This document shows, in pieces, positions 11,423 through 22,900 of a stretch of DNA of 64,000 nt. The number at the start of each line of letters is the position of its first letter. The stretch's first letter is position 1. Below the pieces are notes generated by a model. The model saw only the letters and a list, made by a program, of their open reading frames with translations, was not told the origin of the DNA and did no database searches. Source of the stretch: Metarhizium brunneum. Taxonomy: Eukaryota > Ascomycota > Sordariomycetes > Hypocreales > Clavicipitaceae. Both the position numbers and the translations under genes were made by a program. The DNA lies in contig NC_089425.1 of assembly GCF_013426205.1 (NCBI RefSeq), positions 1,984,001 through 2,048,000 of the forward strand, given 5' to 3'.

Positions 11423-13813
11423 AGAACATAAAAAGTAAATAGAAAAACAGACAAACAAACCCCCATTGCGACATCTTGTAAACAAAAATTAGGACTCTGT
11501 CATCCAGTACTGTGGCTAGATCACACATCGACAATAGGATGCGGTATGTACTTCTTCGTAAATGTCGTATATCGTCCCTGGGTTTGCTCGAAAACTCTTA
11601 TTTAAGACTGTACTGAAACAGACTTCATACGCGCCTTGCTCTCACTGACCAAATGTATAAGTTGGGCTGGAACGTCAGTGACGGGCCAAGACTTACCTTA
11701 CCATTGCCTTTTCAGTTGGGGACTTTTGACCAGGCAGACGAGCAACCTCGTATATAGTCCCACGGCCGCATGTCATGTAGCATAGAATAGGTCGCGAGGC
11801 CAACTACATTCGTGTCTGGTGATTTCTTTACCATCTATCCATATTGTAGGTCCCTGAGAGCCACGGGGTTGCCGAGACTGGTGTTTCTGGCTCACGTCTG
11901 CGATAACATGGTTGGTCCCATCGTGTCTTGCCAACTCCGAGAGGCAAGCAACAATGAGCAGAGAGAGCCCTGTTTCTGGATGTCAACAGGCCGAAAGGGC
12001 ATATTCGTAGGCTGCGTATGGGGAATATTCGGTCCAAGGACCGCCATCCTTGCATCTACTTGCCCCTTGACTCCATGGCCAAACCTGATGGCCGCTGTGA
12101 CACTTGGTTGATCGAGATTGAAGCCTAGTCTGGTGGTGGGCAGATATTCTGTTTCAGCGAGAAAGAGAAGAAGAGCAGAGAAAAGGAGTTATTCAAGTCT
12201 AGAACGGCACCGAGAGATTTGGAAATGAGGATTCGACTTTGGGCAAGGCTTACCTTGCCACCACCAGGTGTCCAAATACCAAATCTTTGTTTCATCGACG
12301 TAAATGTCAGCAAGCTTCTACGCTACATTTTCGTGGTTGCTGTGAGATCTCAGACTAATTTGACTGCAAGGCGTGACGTATCGTATCGTTTAGTTTCTCC
12401 AGACGGGGCTCTTGATTCTCCAACTTGGCTGACGAATTCTGTTGTCAAACCAAGCGCAAAGCTGCGAATCCAATAGCGGAAAAGAGAAAGAGCGTGTATG
12501 GCAATAGGACGAGCGAGGTCAGAGACTGTTCTCAGTATCGACTCTCTAGATTTGTGACGGCTGTGTTTTCTCATGAGAGTTCTATTGGTCGCGATGAACT
12601 AGCGAAGCAATGGCACAAGACGGCTCGTTATTGGGTATTGCCGCCTTGAAGTTTATAATTACCTTCCAGTTATTACCATCACATGGAATAATCGCTCGGA
12701 AGAGCTGCAAGAGTCTCTCCAATGTACCCCCTGACACCAAGCTACGATCTTACCAGGAGCCATAGGAGCACACTTATAAGCTGGATATAGAGGATAATAG
12801 GCCAAGGACCGCCACCGTCAGATCAGTTTGCTCCAGGACTACGTGGTCCAGCGGAATGCCATCATGATCGCCGATACACGCTATCTAGCCGTACCATCCC
12901 CATGGACGCATGTCAAGCCAAACGTGATTATCCGTCCTTTGTCTAAGGACGACCACGCAGTTTTAGCCGTCAGAGCAGCGGTGGACTCGAAAAGACAGTT
13001 TCAGTGTGCGTCACTCCAAGAGAGAAGATAAGGGCGAATCGATAATAGGGGCTGATGCCATTTTCCTTCCCGGGATGCCGAATTGGTCGTCCATATGCTC
13101 CATCAAATTTACGGAACACTTGCCTAGCTGCTGCCTCCAGGACTTGGCTGTTCTCTCGCCGTAGGATCTAAATCATGCCACGTAATTAGCGTCAGAGACT
13201 GGGAACTCGCACCGTTGTCTATCAGTCATAAATCACATCCAAACACTATGGGCAGTCATCTCGAGGAAGTTTGAGAGAAATCTTGATAGCTTCTTATAGG
13301 CTCAGATGTGCTATATACATGTTTTGCCCATGACGCCCTCGAGAAAGCCCACTACTCTCAAAGGATAGAAAAACTGAAAACACAAACGTTGCGCTAGCCT
13401 CTGCTGTCGTTTCCCATCCGACGTAGATAGTTCGTTCGCGTCAAGTGATGAGGCATCGTGCATTAGATGCCTACACTAACTTGGGCCGTAGTTCTTCAAG
13501 GCCTGGAGTCGACTTCAAGTTCTGATATGAGAATAAAGTACAGTAGCGAGACACATCTCATTGTCCAATTGAAATGTCGACATGTCGATAATGCCCATTG
13601 GTCGCCGCGTCGAGATATTGCGCCCAATCAAGCCTGGGGCCCAGGGCTCAGAAACCATTCGACACTGCCGCCAACGACGCTTGGGTATAATTCTTGCCAA
13701 AACACACAATACAGAACATTGCACTGCCTTGTCGGTGGCTCGGCCATCACTTTTCTCCTCTCCGGATTTTCATAACTTCTTCCTCTTCTACCCCTCAAGC
13801 CAATGGTAATTAT

Positions 13814-14303
13814 TTAGCCTACCAAGGCTGCACCACCAGACTCAACGGCCTCAATCTCAGCCATGTCAATGGGTGCTCTGCGGAATCGGGCCGGGAGCTC
13901 AGAGACATCAAAGAAGACTCCGGACGGAGGGTTGATGGGACCAAGCTGGGATCCAGATGCGCCGCCAACACCACTGTCAGCGTTGCGGATAGTCTTCTGC
14001 AGAGGTCCGTGCTGTTGGGCGTGGTCACGGTAGGAACTGAATGAGGCGTGTCGAGAGGCTGTAGAGCCATTCCCATAGGCAGCGAAGGACTCTGGCAAAG
14101 ACCCAGTGGGCGAGGCAGGGTGAGGCTTGGGAGTGTGGTCGATGGCGGCTGGGAGAGATGTGCATGTCAGTGAGAGGTCGTCACGGAGCGCCCGGTTGAC
14201 GATGGGTTTACTCACTGGGGATAGAGCGGGGACCGATGAACCTGATCAGAGGAGTGCGCTCGGCGTGCGCAGCAGCCTGTCGGAGAGCTCTGGTGCCAAT
14301 CAT
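13814..14303 (-). CDS. kgd4: Mitochondrial 2-oxoglutarate dehydrogenase subunit Kgd4 (YMR31/MRPS36 family)
   Basis: A 140-aa protein in two exons (14303-14216 and 14148-13814) around a 67-bp intron with GTGAGT donor and CAG acceptor. The N-terminus MIGTRALRQAAAHAERTPLI is basic and amphipathic, like a mitochondrial presequence, and runs into IRFIGPRSIP. The C-terminal motif ELPARFRRAPI (about residue 113 on) followed by a Glu/Ser-Gly-Gly tail is the family signature. Ymr31 was first called a 37S ribosomal protein; it is now known as Kgd4, which ties the E3 lipoamide dehydrogenase to the E2 core of 2-oxoglutarate dehydrogenase. The middle of the protein is low in complexity and probably disordered. 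The gene sits at the edge of the gene-poor region; the first exon (88 nt) is too short to be noticed without splicing. Confidence 0.87.
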
Positions 14304-16701
14304 GGTTCTTGGTTTCTGGCTTGGGGGTGGAGGAGCGTTGATGGGCCTTTTGGCTTCGGTGGCAGCTGGTTGCGTGTGAACAGAGGAGTCCGTGGTGGTA
14401 CTTTGGTGACTGGTTATCGAGCACGGATGCGCGGATGGAGAAATGCAATCGATTAAATGGAAGAATAGAGAGGCGAGCTGGCGGGAACGAGGAGAGAAAG
14501 ATGGAGGAGGTAGAAGGCGAAGAGGAGAGAAAGCTGCCCGACGTTGTGGTGTTATGGCCTGAGGTGGATAAGGATGGGGACCTCGTGCAAGTCTGTACGG
14601 AGTACGGAGTATGTATTATGATATTTCAAGTATAATATTTTTTGATAACGATGGGGGTAGTCGCGGAATTTTCAGATGCTTGGGGACTTGCAGGCGCCAC
14701 ATGTAACCCAGCAGTAGCCGCACCGGACTCTGCCAAGGGCGGAGTACGGAGTATGTGTACAATGTACCTGGGTACTTTATGTACCTAGCGGGAACTCATC
14801 TGAACCTCCAGAGAGAGGGTTGAATGTCGGGCAACATCAGCATTGCCCATTGCTTGCACATGGGCTGCACATTACGAATTGCACCGGAGTCCGGGGAAAT
14901 TGGGTCAGCCGATGACGCGAGAAGGTCGGGCCACCATCACGTCAATCCATTGTTCCTTTGATTTATACCGAACTGCTGGCGACGGAACACAAAGACACTA
15001 CTAGTAGTACAGTCAGTATGCAGTACTCCGTACCTCCAAACTTCTGCAGCGGGCGGCGCACCAAGCTACACCGGCCACAGACATCAATTGACCGGACCAC
15101 CTCTAGACGCCTAGATGTCCTTCCCAAGGCCCCAAAAGCCATTCATTGACCATTCATGTGCACTTTCACGCGCGACATGATGATTGATGATGCTAGCTCG
15201 GCGAGGACTCGGGTTGTCGGGGTGCTTGGTTTTGCTCATGATTTTGAATGCTCATCCTTGCCTCCAACATCTGATGCGCCATGTCTCGCCCTGCGTTGAG
15301 TACCTGGGTACCTGGGTGGTGAGGAAGAAACCGGAGCAGCACCGGACAACTGGAGAACTGTTCAGTCGGTGCAGACTCGAATTTTTCGGTGCGGAGTAAC
15401 CACGTAGGTGCCTAGGCACATGCATGCAGGGCACATGGCTCCGACTCTCGGAGACGCGCAAAAAGCTCTCGTTCCACCATTGGGAGGAGAGAGTTCAGTA
15501 GTTCGCCGCACGCAGTACGAAATGGCCTGAAGCACCCACGAACATGACCTAATACTTTAAGTACTTAAGTACTTAGAGACCTACCCAAGGCAGGTAAGCC
15601 GCTAGTCGCCGGCGTTTCACAATTGTCGAGTCAAGTCGGTATTTTGCCATTCTCACTTGCCTCTAAATCTAGGTACCTAGGTAGATACCGAGTTGTCCGT
15701 CCCGCGGGTCCCGGCCCATCCCGCGTCGAAACGTACGTAATACTACTACGTAGGTGAGCAGATGTGGTGTCAAGAGCGGCCGGACAAACGCGACGTCTGT
15801 CTGCCCACTTTTTGCTGCGAACTTTATGCTGTGCAAAGCTCGACACAAGGCCATTAAACCACCAGTTCCGATCATCTGCTGATAATCGGCATCTCCAGTT
15901 GCATGTCACCCCAGTAAATGTGACGATGCCTACGGGCGAAGTCGGAACACCAATGGGACAAGGCCTCTGAGCCCAAACCGCCAACCCCCTTGATTGCATA
16001 ACAGCCTGCCTGTCCAATATTGCCCCTGTCCAAATATGCTGATCGGAATCCGGGGAACCGGGGCTACTTGGAAGGCTGGCAGTCGGGATATCCAATGCGG
16101 ATCTTATCTTGTCATGGCGTGATGCATGGCGCCGTGCATATATACCTACCTACTTAGGTAGGCACTTGTCCTTGTTACATGCTAGGTAATGTAGGTACGT
16201 AGGTACGTAGGTAGCTACTCCATATTCAAAACCTGCTACCATTAGGTATTTCTTGCCTTGATCCGTGTCGGAATATCTATCTCTCCTGACGTTACAGTGC
16301 TGGTTTGGTTTCGTCCCAAAGCTGAAACCGCCCTCTTCTTACGCGCATATCTCACAGGCGCGGGCTCGTGACCTCGGACGGTGAGGGCTTTCTTTAGTTC
16401 ACATGACTTCAAAAAGTGTTCACGTCAACCTGGAGAAAGAAGGGAGCTTGTATTGATTGTACGAGCTCATGTAATACGTGGATTCCAGGTTCGTCGACTA
16501 CTACTACTGTAGAACGAATTGTTATTATCGGGAAATGCACCGCCGACGTTCTCAGGTGTCTTCCAACTCCCAGCATGGTTTTGGGCTAAGCAACTGGTTC
16601 AACCGAAACTGTCTGAAATTTATGCCCTCAATCCAATGTTAATAATGCTTTGTAGCACCACTCTTGAACCCTAATTTGCATAAGAGGACTTGTCAAAAGC
16701 C
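14304..16701. other. Intergenic region upstream of kgd4, with repeat motifs
   Basis: This 2.4-kb stretch holds the kgd4 promoter and the region beyond the end of the APP1-like gene. It contains four TACGGAGTA motifs (two overlapping at 14596-14611, then 14745 and 15024) and several CTAGGTAC-type repeats (14763-14795, 15301-15319, 15553-15590, 15669-15684, 16144-16216). The frame over 15631-16095 begins with TTG and shows no family motif. No gene is supported. Confidence 0.55.
16144..16216. repeat. ACCTAC / TAGGTA palindromic repeat cluster
   Basis: An interrupted inverted arrangement of CTACCTACTTAGGTAGG followed by three direct copies of GTAGGTAC-type units. It belongs to the intergenic TAGGTACCTA-like family found at many places in the window. 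Confidence 0.8.
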
Positions 16702-18077
16702 TCAATTCTCTCTCTGTATAGTCTTCCCAATGATCTCCACACACTCTTTTGGATCTTCGAACACGTGCCAGGCGTCACGAGGAATGTCCTTGAAGGCTTT
16801 CTCGAATCTCTCTGGCTCGTTCTTCTCATCAATCCCAACAGCGGCAACATCGGTGGCCTTTCGTATCAAAATGAGTCTAATCCATCCTGGCACAGTTCGA
16901 TACCTAACCGCATCGTATTAGCTTCTTCCTCTCACGATGTACTGAAGAATTCAGGGCAGAGAATCAACTTACATTTCCCCGTACGCCTCTGGGTCCGATT
17001 GCGTCGAATCTCCAATCACAATCATTTTCCTCCTTGGTAGCCACCTGTTTATTTTCTTCATCCGATCCACCTTATATTCCTCCGTTCTCAGTGTCAACGC
17101 AGAAAGCAAGCCCGCCACCGTTTTCCAGCTTGAATCACGAAGAATCAAAGTACCTGGTGGATAATATTGCTTCCGGAACTGTTTCAAAAAGGGATACAGG
17201 TTGTATGGAGAGGCTGAAAGGTAGAACCAGGCAGTGTCTTTTGGTAAAAAGGACTTGATCTCTGTATAAAGCTCGGGCATTCCAGGGATAGGAGCTGGCG
17301 AGTTGATGAACGTTTCGCGGAGTATACCGACTGGGTCACTCGTCATCGTGACCTTGATTGTGTCATCTATATCTGCGAGCTGTTAGTGTTTGGTGCCGAT
17401 ATGAGGAAGCAAGAGACAGAGGGTGGTACAAATCGATTTCGCATACCAGAAATAATCCCCCAACCGTCTTCTCCGGCATAGTATGTTTGCATCTTGATGA
17501 TGCTGCCACGGCCACCGCCAATCTTTGTGGACGCATTCACAAGTGAGCCGCTGTTGCCACTTGAGATTTTCAGCATATTCGAGGTAAGCCCGTTAATATT
17601 TGTTGGCCCCAACTTCAACTCCTTGCTGTTTTGGCTAGCCGTGACAATTGTGGCAGGACGAATATCCCAGAGAAACGGAAGAACTCTCTCTTCAACTGTG
17701 TCGCGTTCGGCGGCATCATCTGCTAATCCCACTGCGCGTATAACTCCCGTCACCATATCCATGAGCGTTTCCTTGTCCTCACGCTCGAACACGGCGGCAA
17801 CAAACTCGGCCTGCCAGCCCCCTGTTCTCGTGGATTTGTAGGCGGTGTTATCGAGCAGCCAGACAATGTCATTGTCTGTCGCAGGTTTTGCAAATGGCTG
17901 GAGTAGATTGAATCGATTGAGCCAGCCGGTGAGGCGCGACTGTCCTTGTGCCAGTGGTATCGTGGAGCTTTTGGCAAGACCAAGTCTGGACTCGATCTCG
18001 TCGAACTTTTTCTCCTTTCGAGTTTTGAGCTGCATCGCACTGGCAAGGGTTGACGGTGTGTAATTCTTGTGTGCCAT
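16702..18077 (-). CDS. APP1-type phosphatidate phosphatase domain protein
   Basis: A 410-aa protein in three exons (18077-17447, 17372-16973, 16903-16702); both introns have GTATGC/GTAAGT donors and the frame closes. The second exon opens with DIDDTIKVT (Asp211, Asp213), the DxDxT catalytic motif of the HAD-like APP1 domain (PF09949 family); downstream WFYLSASPYNLYPFL, LILRDSS and RKMIVIGDSTQSDPEAYGEM supply the remaining HAD-type motifs. Yeast App1 is an Mg-dependent phosphatidate phosphatase at actin patches that makes diacylglycerol. The first 200 residues form the N-terminal APP1 region (QTYYAGEDGWGIISG just before the catalytic loop). It is shorter than yeast App1 (587 aa) and lacks a long proline-rich tail, so it may be a paralogue with a different partner set. 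Membrane anchors are not visible. Confidence 0.85.
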
Positions 18078-19969
18078 CTTGAAAGACGTCTTTCGCTGAA
18101 GAAGAAGAAATAGAACTCTATTAATAATTACCTACGGAGGCATACCTGGATGTAGGAGTCAGATGTTCTCAGGGTTGACGTGACGCTCAAACGTGCCTGC
18201 CGTGCTTATAGTCTTGCAGGTGCTGCCTATGCAACTCAGTGTCATCTGAAACTTGAGCCTCGTGCACTTTGAACATGGCTCACCAGTTTCTAACATTTAA
18301 GAAGGAGTCTACCTCAGCTGCGAGAGTTCAGCATGGAAAGGCTGGTGGTGGTGGCGATCACGCGCCATGACTATCTAGTCCAAGCGTGACCAGACTACAT
18401 TATGATGATGACAGGGTTGACAAGGCAATTGGGTTGGCTCTTCTTGTCATAGCCTCGGCCACGTATCATATCCTTGCCACTAGATACGTTTCCCAACAAA
18501 ATACTATTGAACACCGACTCCGCAACGAATATGTTGGCAAGTGGACGAGAGCCCTGATCAGTGATGGGCCTTTGTATGATTTTGCCGAGTGTAGCAGATC
18601 AGTGACTGGAGGCAGCCCACAAGACCAGTCGTACTGAGTGATTCTGGTTGCTCGAACCTTGTCACTACATGATAAAGAATCGATCTAGAAGCTGGGGTCG
18701 TCTAGTATGCGAACATAGTATATGTAAGAGTTTTCGGTAAGCTGATGTCGTTGCGACGTCGGCCCGTCAAAACAGCGCAGAGAACCATGAGTTAAAAGGT
18801 CCAGGAAGCTGGCGCGATACGTTCAATTGACAGTAAAATTCCCGCCGGGACTCTAGTGCAGCAAGGCTCTTGCTATAGGTACTTTACTTAGGTACTAGGT
18901 AAGTAGTAGCCAAGCAAATCAATTAACTGTCAACCACCTTTTGCTATGCTATCCAAGGAACATGGCGGCGTTGCTGTCATCCTCCTGCATTGTACGGTAC
19001 ACCAGAGTTGATCCATGTGCAAGCGCGACCTGAGCAGATATTCGCCGTGTGCCCACGATTGCTACAAGCCCCAGGGATGGCTAGGCGGCAACTGATCCTG
19101 GCTCGCTCAACGTGTAACAACTGTTGGCCAATTCGGCCACTAAGTTCCGTCTGATTGCATCACGCAAGTGGCTCTACCGTTATCTACTAGGAAGCAAAGG
19201 ATGGGTTGCCGGCTTGTAATCTTTAGTGGTTGTAGTTTGCACTGAAATCAGATAGAAAATGAAACTTGCGGGGTTGAGCGCTTCAGTACGTACGTAATTG
19301 TGTGTTATGGCGAGAGGTGCGGGTAGTGCGTGCCAGATCTTGGTTGAGGCATGTCTGGTCAGACAAAGCATGGATAACCCTGAGCATTGCATGGCAACCA
19401 GGTGCTCCATATTACTCGAGAACACAAATAATACCCGGGCTGGACGTTTCTCGGTCTGGCCATATCTGCCCGTCGTTGCGCGCAATCCGAAAGTACATAC
19501 CGAGTACTACTTGCCTGGTAGAGAGGTATGTGAGGAATCCCTAACAAAACACATGCACGGAGTGCCGAGCATTCCATCGAGACGTCCCCAGCGCATACTT
19601 AAGTAGCTTGGCCGATTCTACCGAGTAGCCCAGGCAACGTCAAGGCTGACTGACTGACTCTGCTCCGCGAAGCTGTTCATACCCACGCTTCCTCAGAACG
19701 CGATCGACATCGTGACACCGTGGCGCACAAACACCCGTCACGTCGAACCTCGAGGCATACAACGCTGCGGCATAATACGGAGTAAGCTGCCTATGATTTG
19801 GGATTTGGCCCGTTGCAACTCGCCGTAGATGATTTGCAGCCGGGCAAGGCTCCCTTGGATGCTGCGCTGTTGTCGTACCGGAGACACATGCACAGCGGCG
19901 TTGGCATCTCTCGACTGCTCGATTTGCGCCGTCGATACAGCGCCGCCCTGATCAGCCGGAGCCGCCATC
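18078..19969. other. Divergent promoter region
   Basis: This 1.9-kb space lies between the APP1-like gene (minus) and the large disordered-protein gene (plus) and should carry both promoters. A TAGGTACTTTACTTAGGTACTAGG repeat lies at 18876-18908 and a TACGGAGTA motif at 19776. Short frames here (such as 18386-18637) start at non-ATG codons and show no homology that I recognise. Confidence 0.55.
18876..18908. repeat. TAGGTAC-type short repeat
   Basis: Two TTAGGTACT/ATAGGTACT units in direct orientation followed by TAGGTAAGTAGTA. It is a member of the recurrent intergenic family. Confidence 0.75.
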
Positions 19970-22900
19970 ATGCTCTCCCATCTGCGCTTTCATCGGAGAG
20001 GAACCTCGAACCCGACCTCACCTATCCCCGACCAACAACAATCGGCTTCCCCTCTCAGCAATAGCGAGTCACCAGTGGCGCTCGCTTCTGCCTCTCCTTT
20101 GGATGGAATGCCCCCTTCGGCAACCTCGTCCTCTGCACCAACACTACCGCCCATCACTAGAGTTACCTCCGACGACTCCGGCTCTCGACAAGAACGGGAC
20201 GAACGACAAAATGGCGCCGGGTTGATACCAGAAAGCCGCCCACATCAGTCACAGCGCTCGTCCTATAATGGAGATGTAGGCTTTATTGGCGGAATGGCCC
20301 TGCAAAATTATCGTAGAGATGTTGAAGCGCAGCAAAAGGCCTCAAGAACTGAGACTGGCGATAGAACGGGTAGTGGCAATACTCCTGTTCATCCTGAGGA
20401 TACTTCGGGTCGTCCCCGTCCTAGTTATTTGGAGCCAACTCTAGACATCTCTAGAAGTAGCCAGTTCAAGCAGGTCGCGTCGTTCAGTGCGCCAACCGAT
20501 TTACAAGTATCTAATGCATCCAACCTCGGGCGACGCCCTGCCGGGGCCAGACTCCCTCAAGAAGCGCCGTTTGCACTCGCCAATACACCAAGTTCTGTGG
20601 CAGTCGAACCTCAGAAAGGAAAGAAAGGTCTTCCATTCTTGAAGAACCCCATGTCGACGCTTTTGATGAGACGGAGAAATAACCAGAATGCGCCGGACTT
20701 GCGCCCCCTGCCACTAAACAATAAAGATGAGGAACCGACCTACGATCCTCGCATTAGAGGGACCCGAGTACACGATTTTAGTGCACCTAGAAAACCAAGG
20801 GATATATACGGTGGAAACCCAGAATCATCCCGTTCTGTTTCTGACATCCACCTCACATCTTCCAAGGAGAACCAACCTATTGCACTAAATTTGTCTGGAG
20901 AGCCTTCAGTACACGCCCGTAGAAGCGCGCCACAATCGGTCAAAACAACGTCAGGAAGTCAGTCTTCTGACCATGCCGAAAATTTGCCAAGAGCGCAACC
21001 GGAGTCCAAGATAAGCTTTTCCGACAGGCCGACAACCGCTGCTACTGACAATGCACCATCTATTGATACTTCGCAACAACCACACACGGAAGAGAATCCC
21101 AAATTGCCTCGATCTACTTCCACGGCCAGTGCGCTTGAGAGAGAAGAGACAAGCCCAAAGGCGTCTCCATCCATACGTACAACGCGTTCGCGAAACATCT
21201 CTCTGTCTGAGATGTCAATGTCTGCGATTCCCAGACATATGAAGAGCACATCGTCTAGATTCAGTTTCGATATGGTTGGGGCAGCAAAGCAAGAGAAATT
21301 GCTGGAAGAACGGCATCGGCAAAGAGAGCTTGAGCGTAAAACGAACGATAATGACGACTTCCGAGATTCGAGGTTCGACGATTTTGACGAGGATGCGTTT
21401 GATTATGACGCAATGATGGACGATGATGGTTTTGAGGAGAGAATACCCGGCGTAAATGCAGACTTTGACGACGAAGAAGTCCCTGAGTCGTACGATTTGG
21501 ATGTCGAGTTAGACCCTGATAACGACCAGGAGAATTTTGCGGGCTTTGATTTCCAACGCTCAAACACTGCATCCGCACTTGCGAGCCCATATAGTACTGG
21601 CATGTTGATAACACCTCGGGACGCTGATGGCAATGTTATTGGGTTTGCCATGACCAAAGACACCCCTGGCACCTCCACCTTTCCTATGTCATCTCCATTG
21701 CCTGCCCCGAGCGAAGACGATGTCTCTGAGCACAGAGCATCTGGTTTGGGCATTCTAGATGCCACTGCACCTTTAGCAAGTAACAACTACCAGAACGTTA
21801 AGGAAGACGATTTATATTTTGACGACGGCATGATTGGATTTGAGAATGAATTTGCCGAGGATCTGGCAGCTTCGCCGGATGCAGCTGATCAACCCTTTGA
21901 CGAGTCCATCTTCGACAATAATGATACGGATCAGTTTGGCAGGCCTGTCCCTGGTGCTTTTCAACAGGCCCAATCACTGCGTCGCGCTGATCAACAGAGC
22001 TCTACAAAGCGAGAGTCGGACATAACCTCCCGTCTTTCAGCCCATTCTGTTGTCTCTCGCTCGACTGCTCACACGTCGGTCAGTGCTGACGGACAGGAAG
22101 AGGAGGAGACAGGTGGATGTGATGAAAAGAAATCAGAACTGGGGAGTGAAAACAGAACTTCGCAACTTGCAAGTGACGGTGCCAAGTCTGTGGCTGCCTA
22201 TCAAGCAGCTTTAGCTGCAGCTGCCCACAGAGCAGCTGCTTCTGGCAAGTTCCAGAGAAGCTCATCGCCCTCTTCCAACCCAGGTTTAGGCGATGATGAT
22301 TCCGCTTCGGAGGTTCATGAAAATAATATTTACAGTGGTTATGACGATGAAGATAATGACTTCGACTTTGATGACGACGCAATTATTGCCGAGGCGAATG
22401 CCAGTGCTTTGGCAAGTGACTCCGACGGTTGGTACGGCCAAGAATTTGGGTTCTACTCCGCACCCCCTGGCCTCCATCCTGCGGCTCACAACGGCGGATC
22501 TTCCAGCCTCAAGGAGTATGAATATGCAAACGGAGGCTTCTTTGGCCCGGAAGGCATAGGCGCACTGAATCGAAGCACCAGTGGAAGGATGATATCCCGC
22601 GAACCAAACCTTACTCCCATTACTGAGAGGTCCGAATACTCCAATCGGAATTCATTCATGAGCTTGGGTTATGCTCCACTCAGTACATCAACTCCGATTG
22701 TTCAAAGCCCTGGACTGGCACAACTGGCCATGATGGCAGACTGCGGAGACGATCAAATGACACTCTCAGCACTTCTTCGTCTACGATCCAGGGCATGGGG
22801 TGGCTCTCAAGCCAGCCTTGCCTCCAGCAGAGAGGGTTCCCCAAGGTCGGACCGAGGAGATGTTTCCAACTCACAGTGGATGTCAACTTCCGTTGGCCAA

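Larger units (their letters stand above)
4957..13813. other. Gene-poor 8.9-kb region
   Basis: No reading frame here longer than about 165 codons, none with recognisable motifs, and I could not build a convincing spliced gene. The first several hundred bases (4957 to about 5400) should hold the permease promoter and 5' leader. The stretch contains a CA repeat (6791-6830), a TTTTCG hexamer repeat (11377-11422), a short CCCCAGACAT direct repeat near 10936 and three copies of the TACGGAGTA motif (7817, 8785, 9666). Base composition looks ordinary, with no extreme AT bias of the kind left by strong RIP. Non-coding RNA genes or small multi-exon genes could be hidden; I see no direct support for one. 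Confidence 0.5.

Noticed and set aside
15631..16095. 154-codon minus-strand frame
   Set aside because: It opens with TTG, includes an intergenic repeat (15669) and shows no homology pattern.
18386..18637. 83-codon frame with a possible membrane helix
   Set aside because: Starts with GTG, which is not a likely start in fungi, and lies in a divergent promoter region.
18640..18665. GGTTCGAGCAACC on the minus strand, resembling a tRNA B-box
   Set aside because: The motif departs from GGTTCGANNCC and no acceptor stem or A-box could be paired around it; no tRNA gene supported anywhere in the window.
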